Assembly (NCBI RefSeq): GCF_041435055.1
Contig: NZ_CP108002.1
Coordinates: 2,666,001 to 2,730,000 of the forward strand
Direction of reading: 5' to 3'
From: Streptomyces sp. NBC_00341
GTDB lineage: Bacteria; Actinomycetota; Actinomycetes; Streptomycetales; Streptomycetaceae
Length of the DNA: 64,000 nt
In this document: piece after piece, positions 47,514 to 56,159 of the stretch
Position numbering within the stretch: position 1 is the first letter of the stretch
How the letters are laid out: each line of letters begins with the position of its first letter
The notes under the pieces: model-generated
Told to the model about the DNA's origin: nothing
Database searches by the model: none
What the model saw: the letters and a program-made list of their open reading frames with translations, nothing else
Program-made: the position numbers and the translations under genes

Positions 47514-48275
47514 TCAGTTCGTGGTCTCGGGCCGCGCCGACTTCTGCCACGGATAGGTGGTCCGCTGCCGCGGGTCCGCAGCCGTGATGGCCTCCGCGAT
47601 CCCAGCGTCTCCCGGCTGTCCGTTGCCCTGCCCCTGCCCCTGCCCCTGCCACCGGGCATTCCCAGGGGCCCCGGGCGCTCCAGTCCGGTCCTGCACTCCC
47701 GGAACTCCCGGAACTCCCGGAACAGGCTCCTCCGTCGTCCAGTGCCGCAGCGCACCGGCCTCCACGTCAATCTGCTCGTTCAGCGTGGCCAGGTCGTCGT
47801 CGGCGAACTGGCGGGCCCGGTCACGCGCGGCCCAGCGCAGCGAATCCGCGGAGCGCGTGATCTCACCGGTGCGCTTCTTGAGGCCGGGCAGCAACGAGGA
47901 CACCGTCTTCTTGTCGGGTTCCCGCTCCAGCCTCTTCAGCTCGTCGTCGAGCTCACGGCCGTGCACGCTCAGCCGCTGGAAGAGAGCCAGCGACTCGGAC
48001 AGCGAGGCGTCCTCCGTCACGCCCGTCTGCAGGGCCTCCTGGGTGGCCCGCATCGAGGTGCGCAGCGAGAGGCGCAGTTGGGCCAGCTCCCCGACGACGC
48101 CCACCTGTCCGTAGCTCTTCGCCCGCAGCGTGGTGTCCTCCACGGCGCGACGCGCCTGCGTGATCGTCCGGTCCACCCCGCGGCTGGCCGCCCGGATGAT
48201 CTTGACACTCACATAGATGCCCAGGGCCACGAACGCGACGACGAGCAGCCCCAGGATCAGGATCACGGCTTCCAT
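47514..48275 (-). CDS. Single-pass membrane protein with coiled-coil, unknown function
   Basis: The 253-residue protein has an N-terminal membrane helix (VILILGLLVVAFVALGIYVS), then mostly helical, charged sequence (residues 30-180) with heptad-like spacing (QRLSVHGRELDDELKRLERE), then a low-complexity tail of PGVPGVPGV and GQGQGQG repeats. I recognise no family; the layout resembles small actinobacterial membrane-tethered scaffold proteins. ATG 48275 has AGGGG about six bases upstream. It lies alone between leuS and degV. Confidence 0.78.
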   Translation of the reverse strand: MEAVILILGLLVVAFVALGIYVSVKIIRAASRGVDRTITQARRAVEDTTLRAKSYGQVGVVGELAQLRLSLRTSMRATQEALQTGVTEDASLSESLALFQRLSVHGRELDDELKRLEREPDKKTVSSLLPGLKKRTGEITRSADSLRWAARDRARQFADDDLATLNEQIDVEAGALRHWTTEEPVPGVPGVPGVQDRTGAPGAPGNARWQGQGQGQGNGQPGDAGIAEAITAADPRQRTTYPWQKSARPETTN

Positions 48276-48340
48276 GAGCGCCCCTCGGATGGTGTGACGG
48301 CTGCCGACACGTGTTTACCGGCCCCTCCACCGTAAACGGA

Positions 48341-48383
48341 ACGGGCAGGCGGAGGGTTCCATCGGAACCCCCAACCTGCCCGT
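48341..48383 (-). terminator. Terminator hairpin after leuS
   Basis: ACGGGCAGG...CCTGCCCGT forms the outer stem and GGGTTCC-ATC-GGAACCC the inner stem, with a 4-by-4 internal loop. It is 39 bp past the leuS stop. Confidence 0.82.
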
Positions 48384-48422
48384 AGGGGAAAGCCCTCACA
48401 CCGTCACGACGACGGCCGGCGG

Positions 48423-51296
48423 CTACGCAGGGACGATGTTCACCAGCTTCGGCGCCCGGACGATCACCTTGCGGATGCCCGCCCCGCCCAGCGCGGCGAC
48501 GACGGCCGGGTCTGCCAGCGCCAGGCTCTCCAGCTCCGCGTCCGTGATCGACGGGGAGATCTCCAGGCGCGCCTTGACCTTGCCCTTGATCTGCACCACG
48601 CAGGTGACGGTCTCGTCGATGACGTACGCCGGGTCGGCCACCGGGAAGTCCTGGTGCACGACGGAGTCGGTGTGGCCCAGCCTGCGCCACAGCTCCTCGG
48701 CGATGTGCGGCGCCAGCGGCGCCACCAGCAGCACCAGCGGCTCCGCGACGGACCGCGGCAGCGGGCCGCCCGCCTTGGTCAGGTGGTTGTTCAGCTCGGT
48801 GACCTTGGCGATGGCCGTGTTGAAGCGCATCCCGGCCATGTCCCCGCCGACACCGTCGATCGCCTTGTGCAGGGCGCGCAGCGTGTCCTCGCCGGGCTCG
48901 CCGTCGACGACGGTGACCTCGCCGCTCTCCTCGTCCACGATGTTGCGCCACAGCCGCTGCAGCAGCCGGTACTGGCCGACGACCGCGCGGGTGTCCCAGG
49001 GGCGCGAGACGTCCAGCGGGCCCATGGCCATCTCGTACAGGCGCAGGGTGTCCGCGCCGTACTCGCCGCAGATCTCGTCGGGCGTCACGGCGTTCTTCAG
49101 GGACTTGCCCATCTTGCCCAGGACGCGGGAGACCTTCTCGCCCTCGTAGTAGTACGCCCCGTCGCGCTCCTCGACCTCGGCCGCCGGGACCGCGATGCCC
49201 CGGCTGTCCCGGTAGACGAACGCCTGGATCATGCCCTGGTTGTACAGCTTGTGGAACGGCTCGGAGGAGGAGACGTGGCCCAGGTCGTGCAGCACCTTGG
49301 ACCAGAAGCGGGCGTACAGCAGGTGCAGTACGGCGTGCTCCGCGCCGCCGACGTACAGATCGACGCCACCGGTCGGCTGCCCCTCGCGCGGGCCCATCCA
49401 GTACTGCTCGATCGCCGGGTCGACCAGCTTGTCGCTGTTGTTCGGGTCCAGGTAGCGCAGCTCGTACCAGCAGGAACCGGCCCAGTTGGGCATGGTGTTG
49501 GTCTCGCGGCGGTACTTCTTCGGGCCGGCGCCGTCGCCCAGATCCAGCGTGACGTTGACCCAGTCGGCGTTGCGGGACAGCGGGGTCTCGGGCTGGGTGT
49601 CGGCGTCGTCCGGGTCGAAGGTGCGCGGCGAGTAGTCGTCGACCTCCGGCAGCTCCAGGGGCAGCATCGACTCGGGCAGCGGGTGGGCGATGCCGTCCTC
49701 GTCGTACACGATCGGGAAGGGCTCGCCCCAGTAGCGCTGACGGCTGAACAGCCAGTCGCGCAGCCGGAAGTTGACGGTGCCCTCACCGACACCGTGCTCC
49801 TTCAGCCACTCGGTGATCCGGATCTTGGCGTCGACGACGCCCAGGCCGTCCAGCGAGATCTCGTCGTTCGCGGAGTTGACCAGCTTGGCGTCGTACGAGC
49901 CGAAGGCGTCCTCCCACGTCGAGGCGTCCGTGCCGCGGTCGTCCGACGGCTGGACGACGCAGCGCATCGGCAGCTCGAAGGCGCGCGCGAAGGCGAAGTC
50001 GCGCGCGTCGTGCGCCGGTACGGCCATGATCGCGCCGGTGCCGTAGCCCATCAGCACGTAGTCGGCGATGAAGACGGGTACCTGCTGCCCGCTGACCGGG
50101 TTGGTCGCGTACGCGCCGGTGAAGACGCCGGTCTTGTCCTTGGCCTCGGCCTGCCGCTCCACGTCGGACTTGGCGGCGGCCTGCTTGCGGTACGCGGTGA
50201 CGGCCTCGGCCGGGGAGGCGTGTCCCCCGGTCCAGACCGGGTGGGTGCCCTCGGGCCAGGCAGCCGGGATGATCCGCTCGACCAGCTCGTGCTCGGGCGC
50301 CAGCACCATGTAGGTGGCGCCGAACAGGGTGTCCTGTCGGGTGGTGAAGACGGTGATGTCACCGGCGCCGTCGACCGGGAAGTCGACGCGCGCACCCTCG
50401 GAGCGGCCGATCCAGTTGCGCTGCTGCAGCTTGATGGCCTCGGGCCAGTCCAGCCCGTCCAGGTCGTTCAGCAGCCGGTCGGCGTAGGCGGTGATGCGCA
50501 TGTTCCACTGGCGCAGCTTGGCCTTGAAGACGGGGAAGTTGCCGCGCTCGGAGCGGCCGTCGGCGGTGACCTCCTCGTTGGCCAGGACGGTGCCCAGGCC
50601 CGGGGACCAGTTGACGGGCGCGTCGGAGGCATAGGCCAGGCGGTGACCGCTCAGCACGTCGGCGCGCTCGGCCGCGCTCAGCGCGCTCCAGTCGCGGCCG
50701 TCCGGGGTCGGGCGCTCACCGCTCTCGAACTGGGCGACCAGCTCGGCGATCGGCCGGGCGCGGTCGGCCTCCGCGTCGTACCAGGAGTTGAAGATCTGCA
50801 GGAAGATCCACTGGGTCCACTTGTAGTACTCGGACTCGATGGTGGCGAACGAGCGGCGCTTGTCGTGGCCCAGGCCCAGCCGGCGCAGCTGCGCCGTCAT
50901 GTTCTCGATATTGGATTCGGTGGACAGCCGCGGGTGCGTGCCGGTCTGTACGGCGTACTGCTCCGCGGGCAGGCCGAATGCGTCGAAGCCCAGGGTGTGC
51001 AGGACGTTGTGGCCGGTCATCCGCTGGTGGCGGGCGAAGACATCGGTGGCGATATAGCCCAGCGGGTGGCCCACGTGCAGGCCCGCACCCGAGGGGTACG
51101 GGAACATGTCCATGATGAATTTCTTCGGCTTGGCGGCCAGCTCCGGATTGTCCGCCAGGTCGCCGGACGGATTGGGTGCCTCGTACGTGCCCTCGGCGTC
51201 CCAGAAGTCCTGCCAGCGTGCCTCGATGTCGGCGGCCATCGCTGCCGTGTAGCGGTGCGGCGCAGCAACGTCGGCTGCGGAATTCGTCTCGCTCAT
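48423..51296 (-). CDS. leuS: Leucine-tRNA ligase
   Basis: The 957-residue class I synthetase has HIGH-type motif HVGH at residues 74-77 ([20 protein letters not shown]) and KMSKS-type KMGKS at 728-732. A CP1 editing insertion ([29 protein letters not shown]) and the anticodon domain follow. The start is taken as ATG 51296 ([11 protein letters not shown]), with GAGGA close upstream; ATG 51323 is an alternative. Upstream lie a 12-residue Leu-rich leader peptide and a hairpin with a T-run, so expression is probably controlled by leucine attenuation. Confidence 0.97.
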   Translation of the reverse strand: MSETNSAADVAAPHRYTAAMAADIEARWQDFWDAEGTYEAPNPSGDLADNPELAAKPKKFIMDMFPYPSGAGLHVGHPLGYIATDVFARHQRMTGHNVLHTLGFDAFGLPAEQYAVQTGTHPRLSTESNIENMTAQLRRLGLGHDKRRSFATIESEYYKWTQWIFLQIFNSWYDAEADRARPIAELVAQFESGERPTPDGRDWSALSAAERADVLSGHRLAYASDAPVNWSPGLGTVLANEEVTADGRSERGNFPVFKAKLRQWNMRITAYADRLLNDLDGLDWPEAIKLQQRNWIGRSEGARVDFPVDGAGDITVFTTRQDTLFGATYMVLAPEHELVERIIPAAWPEGTHPVWTGGHASPAEAVTAYRKQAAAKSDVERQAEAKDKTGVFTGAYATNPVSGQQVPVFIADYVLMGYGTGAIMAVPAHDARDFAFARAFELPMRCVVQPSDDRGTDASTWEDAFGSYDAKLVNSANDEISLDGLGVVDAKIRITEWLKEHGVGEGTVNFRLRDWLFSRQRYWGEPFPIVYDEDGIAHPLPESMLPLELPEVDDYSPRTFDPDDADTQPETPLSRNADWVNVTLDLGDGAGPKKYRRETNTMPNWAGSCWYELRYLDPNNSDKLVDPAIEQYWMGPREGQPTGGVDLYVGGAEHAVLHLLYARFWSKVLHDLGHVSSSEPFHKLYNQGMIQAFVYRDSRGIAVPAAEVEERDGAYYYEGEKVSRVLGKMGKSLKNAVTPDEICGEYGADTLRLYEMAMGPLDVSRPWDTRAVVGQYRLLQRLWRNIVDEESGEVTVVDGEPGEDTLRALHKAIDGVGGDMAGMRFNTAIAKVTELNNHLTKAGGPLPRSVAEPLVLLVAPLAPHIAEELWRRLGHTDSVVHQDFPVADPAYVIDETVTCVVQIKGKVKARLEISPSITDAELESLALADPAVVAALGGAGIRKVIVRAPKLVNIVPA

Positions 51297-51364
51297 GATC
51301 CTCAAAGCTCCATCGATCGTCATCTGCCGGCGCCCACGTCTACGGACACGCGTCTACGGAAACG

Positions 51365-51389
51365 AAAAATCCCCTCGCACAGGAGGGGA
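51365..51389 (-). terminator. Hairpin plus T-run in the leuS leader (attenuator)
   Basis: TCCCCTC-CTGTGC-GAGGGGA followed by TTTTT on the minus strand lies between the leader peptide and leuS. A terminator with a T-run is rare in this GC-rich genome. Confidence 0.82.
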
Positions 51390-51433
51390 CGCCGCGCCGA
51401 TGCCGACCAGGCATTCTCACCGGTCGGGAGTGA

Positions 51434-51472
51434 TCAGCGCGGCTCGCTAAGCAGAAGGCGTACGGCACGCAT
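51434..51472 (-). CDS. leuS leader peptide (MRAVRLLLSEPR)
   Basis: A 12-codon open frame with codons 6-8 being CTT CTG CTT (Leu-Leu-Leu), including two CTT codons that are rare in this genome. A TACCCT box lies six bases before its ATG, so the transcript would start with the AUG. The peptide ends 44 bases before the leader terminator. Stalling at the Leu codons would report charged tRNA-Leu, as in classical amino-acid operon attenuation. The segment GCCGCGC at its end (51437-51443) can pair with GCGCGGC just before the terminator (51391-51397). Confidence 0.78.
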   Translation of the reverse strand: MRAVRLLLSEPR

Positions 51473-51478
51473 GGCGTC

Positions 51479-51484
51479 AGGGTA
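51479..51484 (-). promoter_or_regulatory. -10 box for the leuS leader transcript
   Basis: TACCCT lies six bases before the ATG of the leader peptide. No ribosome site is present. I see no good -35. Confidence 0.5.
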
Positions 51485-51543
51485 CCGCAATGGCCCGGCC
51501 GTGGTGGGCCGGGGCCCGCTCCCCGGCGTGACCCGGCACACAC

Positions 51544-51580
51544 GAGCAGCGGGCCATCCGATTCGGATGGCCCGCTGCTC
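51544..51580 (-). terminator. Terminator hairpin after tRNA-Ala
   Basis: The perfect 17-bp arms (GAGCAGCGGGCCATCCG) flank ATT. It lies 12 bp beyond the 3' end of the tRNA gene and separates it from the leuS leader. Confidence 0.87.
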
Positions 51581-51591
51581 GATCTTCACTG

Positions 51592-51664
51592 TGGAGCTAA
51601 GGAGAATTGAACTCCTGACCTCCTGCATGCCATGCAGGCGCTCTACCAACTGAGCTATAGCCCC
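51592..51664 (-). tRNA. tRNA-Ala (anticodon GGC), copy 1
   Basis: The 73-base cloverleaf has acceptor GGGGCTA, D stem GCTC/GAGC, anticodon stem CCTGC/GCAGG around ATGGCAT with anticodon GGC (Ala, GCC codon), and T stem AGGAG/CTCCT with TTCAATT. CCA is not encoded. An identical copy is at 54702-54774. Confidence 0.97.
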
Positions 51665-51775
51665 GCGCTGCGCCGCCCGGTCTCCCGTGGCGACATCGAG
51701 AACATTACCGGTCACCCCGGCCGTCCACCAAATCGTTTCCGGTACGCCCGGTTCCGGCTCTTCGGCGGGGCCCGG

Positions 51776-52009
51776 TCAGGCGGTGGCGAAGGAGTAGAAG
51801 CGCTTGAGCGTGCAGTGCTCCTCCAGCAGACGGCCGTAGATCGGCTCGCCCTCCAGCTCCCGGTAGGTCTCGATGGGGTCGCCCTTTATGACCAGTGCCC
51901 GCGCGCACTCCTCGCACCAGTACTGGAAATCCGGGTTGACCGGATCCATGTCCCTGACAATGGGCGTACCGCTGCCGCACCAGTCGCACTTCCGCCTGTG
52001 GGCACCCAT
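51776..52009 (-). CDS. Small zinc-ribbon-like protein
   Basis: The 77-residue protein has two CxxC pairs, CDWC near the N-terminus and CEEC in the middle (YWCEECARALVIKG), so it probably binds one zinc. It has no membrane segment. ATG 52009 has GGAG seven bases upstream. I know no function; such proteins are conserved in Streptomyces. It sits in the segment between the two tRNA-Ala genes. Confidence 0.78.
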   Translation of the reverse strand: MGAHRRKCDWCGSGTPIVRDMDPVNPDFQYWCEECARALVIKGDPIETYRELEGEPIYGRLLEEHCTLKRFYSFATA

Positions 52010-52187
52010 GGGTCAGCTCCGGACCGTGGGGGGCGAACCGCCGGCGGGACAGCCGGCGCGTACGCGGGCCTCGGGAAGAGGGGGCAGGTCCGGGACCTCG
52101 TGGCGACTCGCAGACATCGCGCACTCCCTCCCGTTCGGTCCGTCGCCCCCTCCGGCGGTCCGATTCTGCCATGACCCCGCAAGGGGG

Positions 52188-53681
52188 TCAGCCCTGCCGG
52201 GATCCCGTCATCCGCCGACGCCGTACGAGACCCGCGAGCACACCCGCGACGGCAGCCCCCGACAGTGCGAGAGCACATACCCACAGCGCCTCTCCCGAAC
52301 CCTGCGCCCCCGGCGTATCAAGGCGGTTGAGGTAGAGCGTGCCGAACCCCGCGACGCCGATCAGCTGGCCGAGCTGGGTGACGGTGACGAGTACGCCGCT
52401 CGCGTCGGCGGCGTCCTCCGGCCGTACGTTCGCCAGGGCACCCGTAAGAGTGGGGCTGAAGCCCAGCGCCATGCCCGCGCCGATGACGACGAAGGCCGCG
52501 TACAGGCCCGCACCACCGTCGCCGCCGTCGCGCAGCAGAAAGCCGAGCAGCACCGAACCGACGGCCGCGAGCACGAATCCGGCCGGGGCCAGGGCTCCCT
52601 GGAGCCGGGCCGGCCAGCGCCTCCAGGTCAGTCCGACCGCACCGAAGGTCACCGCGGTCGGCACGAACATCAGCCCGCTGCGCAACGCCGAATACCCCAG
52701 ACCTCCCTGCACATGCAGCGTCATCACAAAGAGGAAGCCCGCGTTGACGCCCATCACCAACAGGACGCGCAGCGCCGCCCGCGCGATGCCGGGGACACGG
52801 AGCACCCCGGGTGCGATGAGCGGTGCGCCGCCGCGTGCGGCCAGCCGTGTCTCGTACGTAGCGAACCCGGCGAAGAAGACTGCGGAGGCGAGCAGGCAGA
52901 TCCAGGTCCAGGCGGGCCAGCCCAGCTCCTGCCCGAGCACCAGCGGGACGGTCAACAGGACGACGGCCGAGGCGAGCATCAGCAGCCCCACCAGGTCGAG
53001 TCCGCGAGCCCGTGCCGCACGCCGCGCCCGTCCGGCACGCGGCTCACCCGGCAGCACGCGGACGCCGAGCACCAGCAGAACCAGCCCGATCGGCACGTTG
53101 ACCAGGAAGACCGGCCGCCAGCCCGTCCCGAACAGATCGGCGCTGACCAGCACCCCGCCCACCACCTGTCCGGCGGCGGCTCCGGTGGCCAGCACCGCCG
53201 CGTAGGCGCCCAGCGCGCGCACCCGGGCCTCGCCGCTGAAGTGCCGCTGGATCAGGCTGAGCACCTGCGGGATCATCACCGCCGCACCGACCCCCTGGAT
53301 CACCCTGAAGGTGATCAACTGGCCCGTTCCCGCGGCGAGTCCGCAGACGAGCGAGGCGACGGTGAACACGGCGAGGCCCGCCAGATGGGCGCGGCCGTGC
53401 CCGAAGACGCTGCCGAGCCGGGCACCGGTGATGAGCAGGACGGCGTAGGAGATGGTGTACCCGGCCACCACCAGCTGCAACCCGGCCCCGGAAGCGCCGA
53501 GTTCGGTGCGGATCGTCGGGGCGGCGACGTTGACGATGAAGATGTCGAGCAGCGCCATGAACTGGGCCGCCAGCACCAGGGCGAGGAGCCGTCCGGGCTG
53601 GCTGTCAGTGGTGGGGTCTTTACTGGGCAGGGAACGTGGAGTTGCCTCGGAAGTCGTGCCCGTGGCCGCGGTCGTGGTCAT
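52188..53681 (-). CDS. MFS efflux transporter, DHA2-type
   Basis: The 497-residue protein has ~14 helices: LVLAAQFMALLDIFIVNVAA (motif D1) and RLGSVFGHGRAHLAGL (motif A region), with the usual 14-helix spacing. It is a drug:proton antiporter by family. The start ATG 53681 lies opposite an MmyB regulator start (53784) across 102 bp. The arrangement mirrors 4905-7345 but with the two genes exchanged in strand. The substrate is unknown. Confidence 0.92.
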   Translation of the reverse strand: MTTTAATGTTSEATPRSLPSKDPTTDSQPGRLLALVLAAQFMALLDIFIVNVAAPTIRTELGASGAGLQLVVAGYTISYAVLLITGARLGSVFGHGRAHLAGLAVFTVASLVCGLAAGTGQLITFRVIQGVGAAVMIPQVLSLIQRHFSGEARVRALGAYAAVLATGAAAGQVVGGVLVSADLFGTGWRPVFLVNVPIGLVLLVLGVRVLPGEPRAGRARRAARARGLDLVGLLMLASAVVLLTVPLVLGQELGWPAWTWICLLASAVFFAGFATYETRLAARGGAPLIAPGVLRVPGIARAALRVLLVMGVNAGFLFVMTLHVQGGLGYSALRSGLMFVPTAVTFGAVGLTWRRWPARLQGALAPAGFVLAAVGSVLLGFLLRDGGDGGAGLYAAFVVIGAGMALGFSPTLTGALANVRPEDAADASGVLVTVTQLGQLIGVAGFGTLYLNRLDTPGAQGSGEALWVCALALSGAAVAGVLAGLVRRRRMTGSRQG

Positions 53682-53729
53682 GACCTCAAGGCTGGTCCCA
53701 GTCGCATACGGGTAACGAGAGCCCGTTGA

Positions 53730-53746
53730 TGCTGGTACTGGCAGCA
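53730..53746. promoter_or_regulatory. Possible operator in the divergent interval
   Basis: TGCTG-N7-CAGCA is an inverted repeat in the 102-bp interval between the MFS gene and the MmyB regulator. Such a site would suit the regulator, but binding is inference. Confidence 0.45.
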
Positions 53747-53783
53747 CCTGGCAACACCCGGCAGGAACACCGACGATGGGGGT

Positions 53784-54668
53784 GTGACGACGGTGACGGC
53801 ACAACATCGGGCAGCACAGGAACGACAGGGCCGGCGCCCCGAGCTCGCCGACTTCCTGCGCAGCCGCCGGGCCAGGGTGACCCCGGCCGACGTGGGCATG
53901 GCGCCGGGGTTCCGGCGCCGTACTCCGGGCCTGCGCCGCGAGGAGGTCGCCCAGCTCTCCGGCGTCGGCGTCACCTGGTACACCTGGCTGGAGCAGGGCC
54001 GCCCGATCAACGCCTCCGCGCAGGTCCTGGACGCGGTGGCGCGCACCCTCCGGCTGGACGCGCCGGAGCGCGAGCACCTCTACCACTTGGCCGAGGTCGC
54101 GTGCATACCGGGCAGACAGGGCGACACGATCGAGGTCGGCCAAGAGGTCCAGGGCATCATCGACGCGCTCGATCCGCACCCGGCGGTCGTCTACAACACG
54201 CGGTACGACGTGCTGGCCACCAACCCCGCCTACCGGGATCTCTTCGGCGTACCCGAAATGATGGACACCGGGATCCGCAACGTGCTGTGGGCGCTGTTCA
54301 CCGTGCCCGCGGAGGACTGCCCGATCGTCCACCGCACCCAGGAGCTGCCGCTCATGGTCGCGACCCTGCGGAGCGGCTACGGACGCCATACGGGCGAGCC
54401 CGCCTGGGAGACGCTCGTCGCGGCCCTCTCCGCGGCGAGCCCGTACTTCGCCCAGCTGTGGCGCAGCGGGGACGTCGCCCCGCCCGGCCCCCGGGTGAAG
54501 ACCTTCCGGCACCACGCGGCGTCCGCCGAGATACGGATGACGTCGGTGTCGCTCTCCGTCAACGGGCTGCCGGAGTGCCGGATCGTCGCCTACACCCCGG
54601 CCGACCGGGAGAGCGAGCGGCAGATGACGGTGCTGCGCGGCCGCAGAAAAGAAGATCCCGCCCCCTGA
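53784..54668 (+). CDS. MmyB-type helix-turn-helix transcriptional regulator
   Basis: The 294-residue regulator is a paralogue of the one at 4905. HTH part: ELADFLRSRRARVTPADVG, GLRREEVAQLSGVGVTWYTW and VLDAVARTLRLDAPEREHLY. The ligand part runs IIDALDPHPAVVYNTRYDVL to ITDGL-like LSVNGLPECRIVAYTPAD. It probably represses the divergent MFS gene and itself. The start GTG 53784 follows a short G-run. Its 3' end is covered by the hairpin that lies between it and the second tRNA-Ala. Confidence 0.88.
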   Translation: MTTVTAQHRAAQERQGRRPELADFLRSRRARVTPADVGMAPGFRRRTPGLRREEVAQLSGVGVTWYTWLEQGRPINASAQVLDAVARTLRLDAPEREHLYHLAEVACIPGRQGDTIEVGQEVQGIIDALDPHPAVVYNTRYDVLATNPAYRDLFGVPEMMDTGIRNVLWALFTVPAEDCPIVHRTQELPLMVATLRSGYGRHTGEPAWETLVAALSAASPYFAQLWRSGDVAPPGPRVKTFRHHAASAEIRMTSVSLSVNGLPECRIVAYTPADRESERQMTVLRGRRKEDPAP

Positions 54669-54683
54669 CGGGGACGGGATCTT
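54652..54683. terminator. Hairpin between regulator and second tRNA-Ala
   Basis: AAGATCCCG...CGGGATCTT encloses CCCC-CTGAC-GGGG. It overlaps the regulator stop (54668) and lies 18 bp past the 3' end of the convergent tRNA, so it may terminate both. Confidence 0.75.
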
Positions 54684-54701
54684 CATCGTGGATCTTGATT
54701 G

Positions 54702-54774
54702 TGGAGCTAAGGAGAATTGAACTCCTGACCTCCTGCATGCCATGCAGGCGCTCTACCAACTGAGCTATAGCCCC
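54702..54774 (-). tRNA. tRNA-Ala (anticodon GGC), copy 2
   Basis: Identical over all 73 bases to 51592-51664. The identity extends into the 3' flank (GATCTT...TGTGG with two changes), giving an ~86-bp direct repeat 3,110 bp apart. Confidence 0.97.
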
Positions 54775-54902
54775 GCTGTCCGCTGTGTTTCCCTGCGTTT
54801 CCGCGCTGCGAACAAGAAGAACTTTAGCCTGTGACCAGCCGGAAAGTGAAATCCGGCCGATGCCGCCCGAGGGCGCCGTCCGGGCACCACGTAGGCACCC
54901 GG

Positions 54903-55556
54903 TCAGTCGTCGTCGCCGAGCACCGGCTCGGGCAGCGTGCCCGCGTTGTGCTCCAGCAGACGCCAGCCGCGCGCGCCCTCGCCCAGCACCGACCAACAGC
55001 AGTTGGTCAGCCCGCCGAGCCCTTCCCAGTGGTGCGACTCCAGGCCCAGCAGCCGGCCGATGGTGGTCCGGATGGTGCCACCGTGGCTGACGACGACGAG
55101 CGTGCCGTCGTCCGGCAGCTTGTCGGCGTGCGCGAGCACCACGGGAGCGGCCCGGTCGGCGACCTCGGTCTCCAGCTCACCGCCGCCGCGCCGCACCGGC
55201 TCACCGCGCTTCCACGCCGCGTACTGCTCGCCGAACCGCCCCACGATCTCCTCGTGGGTGAGGCCCTGCCACGCGCCCGCGTAGGTCTCACGCAGACCGG
55301 GGTCGTGCGCGGTACCGAGACCGGTGATCGCGGCGAGCTCGGCGGCCGTGGCCGCCGCCCTGCGCAGGTCGGAGGCGACGATCGCGTCCGGCTTCAGCGA
55401 GGCGAGCAGCCGGGCGGCCCGACGGGCCTGCCCGACGCCCGTCTCGGTCAGCTCGATGTCCGTGGACCCCTGGAACCTGCGCTCCAGGTTCCACGCCGTC
55501 TGGCCGTGTCGCCAGAGGACGATCCTGCGGCCCCTGCCGCTTCCGCTGCCGTTCAG
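54903..55556 (-). CDS. Histidine phosphatase (phosphoglycerate-mutase-like), CTG start
   Basis: The 217-residue cytoplasmic phosphatase has the RHG motif VLWRHGQTAWNLERRFQG, the second His in VVSHGGTIRTTI and a Glu in LRETYAGAWQG. Function within this broad family is unclear. The reading frame has a stop at 55563-55565 and no ATG or GTG before the RHG, so the only start is CTG 55556, which overlaps the rsfS stop (CTGA) and has AAGG nine bases upstream. In other Streptomyces I recall an ATG here. Confidence 0.9.
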   Translation of the reverse strand: MNGSGSGRGRRIVLWRHGQTAWNLERRFQGSTDIELTETGVGQARRAARLLASLKPDAIVASDLRRAAATAAELAAITGLGTAHDPGLRETYAGAWQGLTHEEIVGRFGEQYAAWKRGEPVRRGGGELETEVADRAAPVVLAHADKLPDDGTLVVVSHGGTIRTTIGRLLGLESHHWEGLGGLTNCCWSVLGEGARGWRLLEHNAGTLPEPVLGDDD

Positions 55557-55984
55557 CTCTGGTCACCTTCCGTGCCACCGGTGAGCTGTGCGTGCTCCTC
55601 GGCCTTGCCGCGGGTCTTCACGGCGTCCTCGGGCAGAGCGATCTCGGGGCAGTCCTTCCAGAGGCGCTCCAGCGCGTAGAAAACGCGCTCCTCGCTGTGC
55701 TGGACGTGGATGACGATGTCGACGTAGTCGAGGAGGATCCAGCGGGCGTCGCGGTCACCCTCGCGGCGGACCGGCTTGACGCCGAGCTCCTTCTGGAGCT
55801 GCTCCTCGATCTCGTCGACGATCGACTTGACCTGGCGGTCGTTGGGGGCCGAGGCCAGCAGGAAGGCGTCCGTGATCGACAGCACATCGCTGACGTCGTA
55901 CGCAATGATGTCGTGCGCGAGCCGGTCGGCGGCCGCCTGAGCGGCAGCGTTGATGAGCTCGATGGAGCGGTCCGTGGCGGTCAC
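55553..55984 (-). CDS. rsfS: Ribosome silencing factor RsfS
   Basis: The 143-residue RsfS (YbeB/Iojap) binds L14 and blocks subunit joining in starvation. The motifs DVSDVLSITDAFLLASAPND, REGDRDARWILLDYVDIVIH and FYALERLWKDCP are present. The start is GTG 55984 (MTATDRSIELINAAA). It is translationally coupled to the downstream phosphatase. nadD, two genes upstream, is its usual neighbour. Confidence 0.95.
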   Translation of the reverse strand: MTATDRSIELINAAAQAAADRLAHDIIAYDVSDVLSITDAFLLASAPNDRQVKSIVDEIEEQLQKELGVKPVRREGDRDARWILLDYVDIVIHVQHSEERVFYALERLWKDCPEIALPEDAVKTRGKAEEHAQLTGGTEGDQS

Positions 55985-56081
55985 AAGCAGGCTTTCGTCG
56001 GCGGGCAGATCAACCTCTAGGGTCTCACGGACCGCCGACAGCCCACGCAGCCATTTTTCCGAAGAGCATCCCGGCGCCTGC

Positions 56082-56127
56082 GGCACGGGTCCCGGAACCA
56101 CCGCGCGGCGGTTCCGGGACCCGTGCC
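56082..56127 (-). terminator. Terminator hairpin after the LytR_C protein
   Basis: The 18-bp perfect arms GGCACGGGTCCCGGAACC and complement flank a 10-base loop that can itself pair. It lies 33 bp past the stop. Confidence 0.87.
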
Positions 56128-56159
56128 GGCGGCGGCCGGCCGGCCGGGATCGGGCCCGG

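Noticed and set aside
47636..47655. CTGCCC repeat run
   Set aside because: It encodes the GQGQGQG tail of the coiled-coil membrane protein and is explained by coding.
51297..51480. T-box riboswitch before leuS
   Set aside because: No T-box sequence or specifier-loop fold is visible; a leader peptide with Leu codons explains the terminator better.
48654..51653. 999-codon plus-strand open frame
   Set aside because: Antisense to leuS and running into the tRNA gene; composition is that of a mirror frame.
51434..51715. 93-codon minus-strand frame through tRNA-Ala into the leuS leader
   Set aside because: The first two thirds translate the tRNA gene (AQLVERLHGMQEVRSS), a well-known false protein. 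Only the last 12 codons are accepted as leader peptide.
55288..55578. 96-codon minus-strand frame starting MARKVTRAERQRKRQ
   Set aside because: Shadow of the histidine phosphatase in another frame; low complexity and no homologous pattern.
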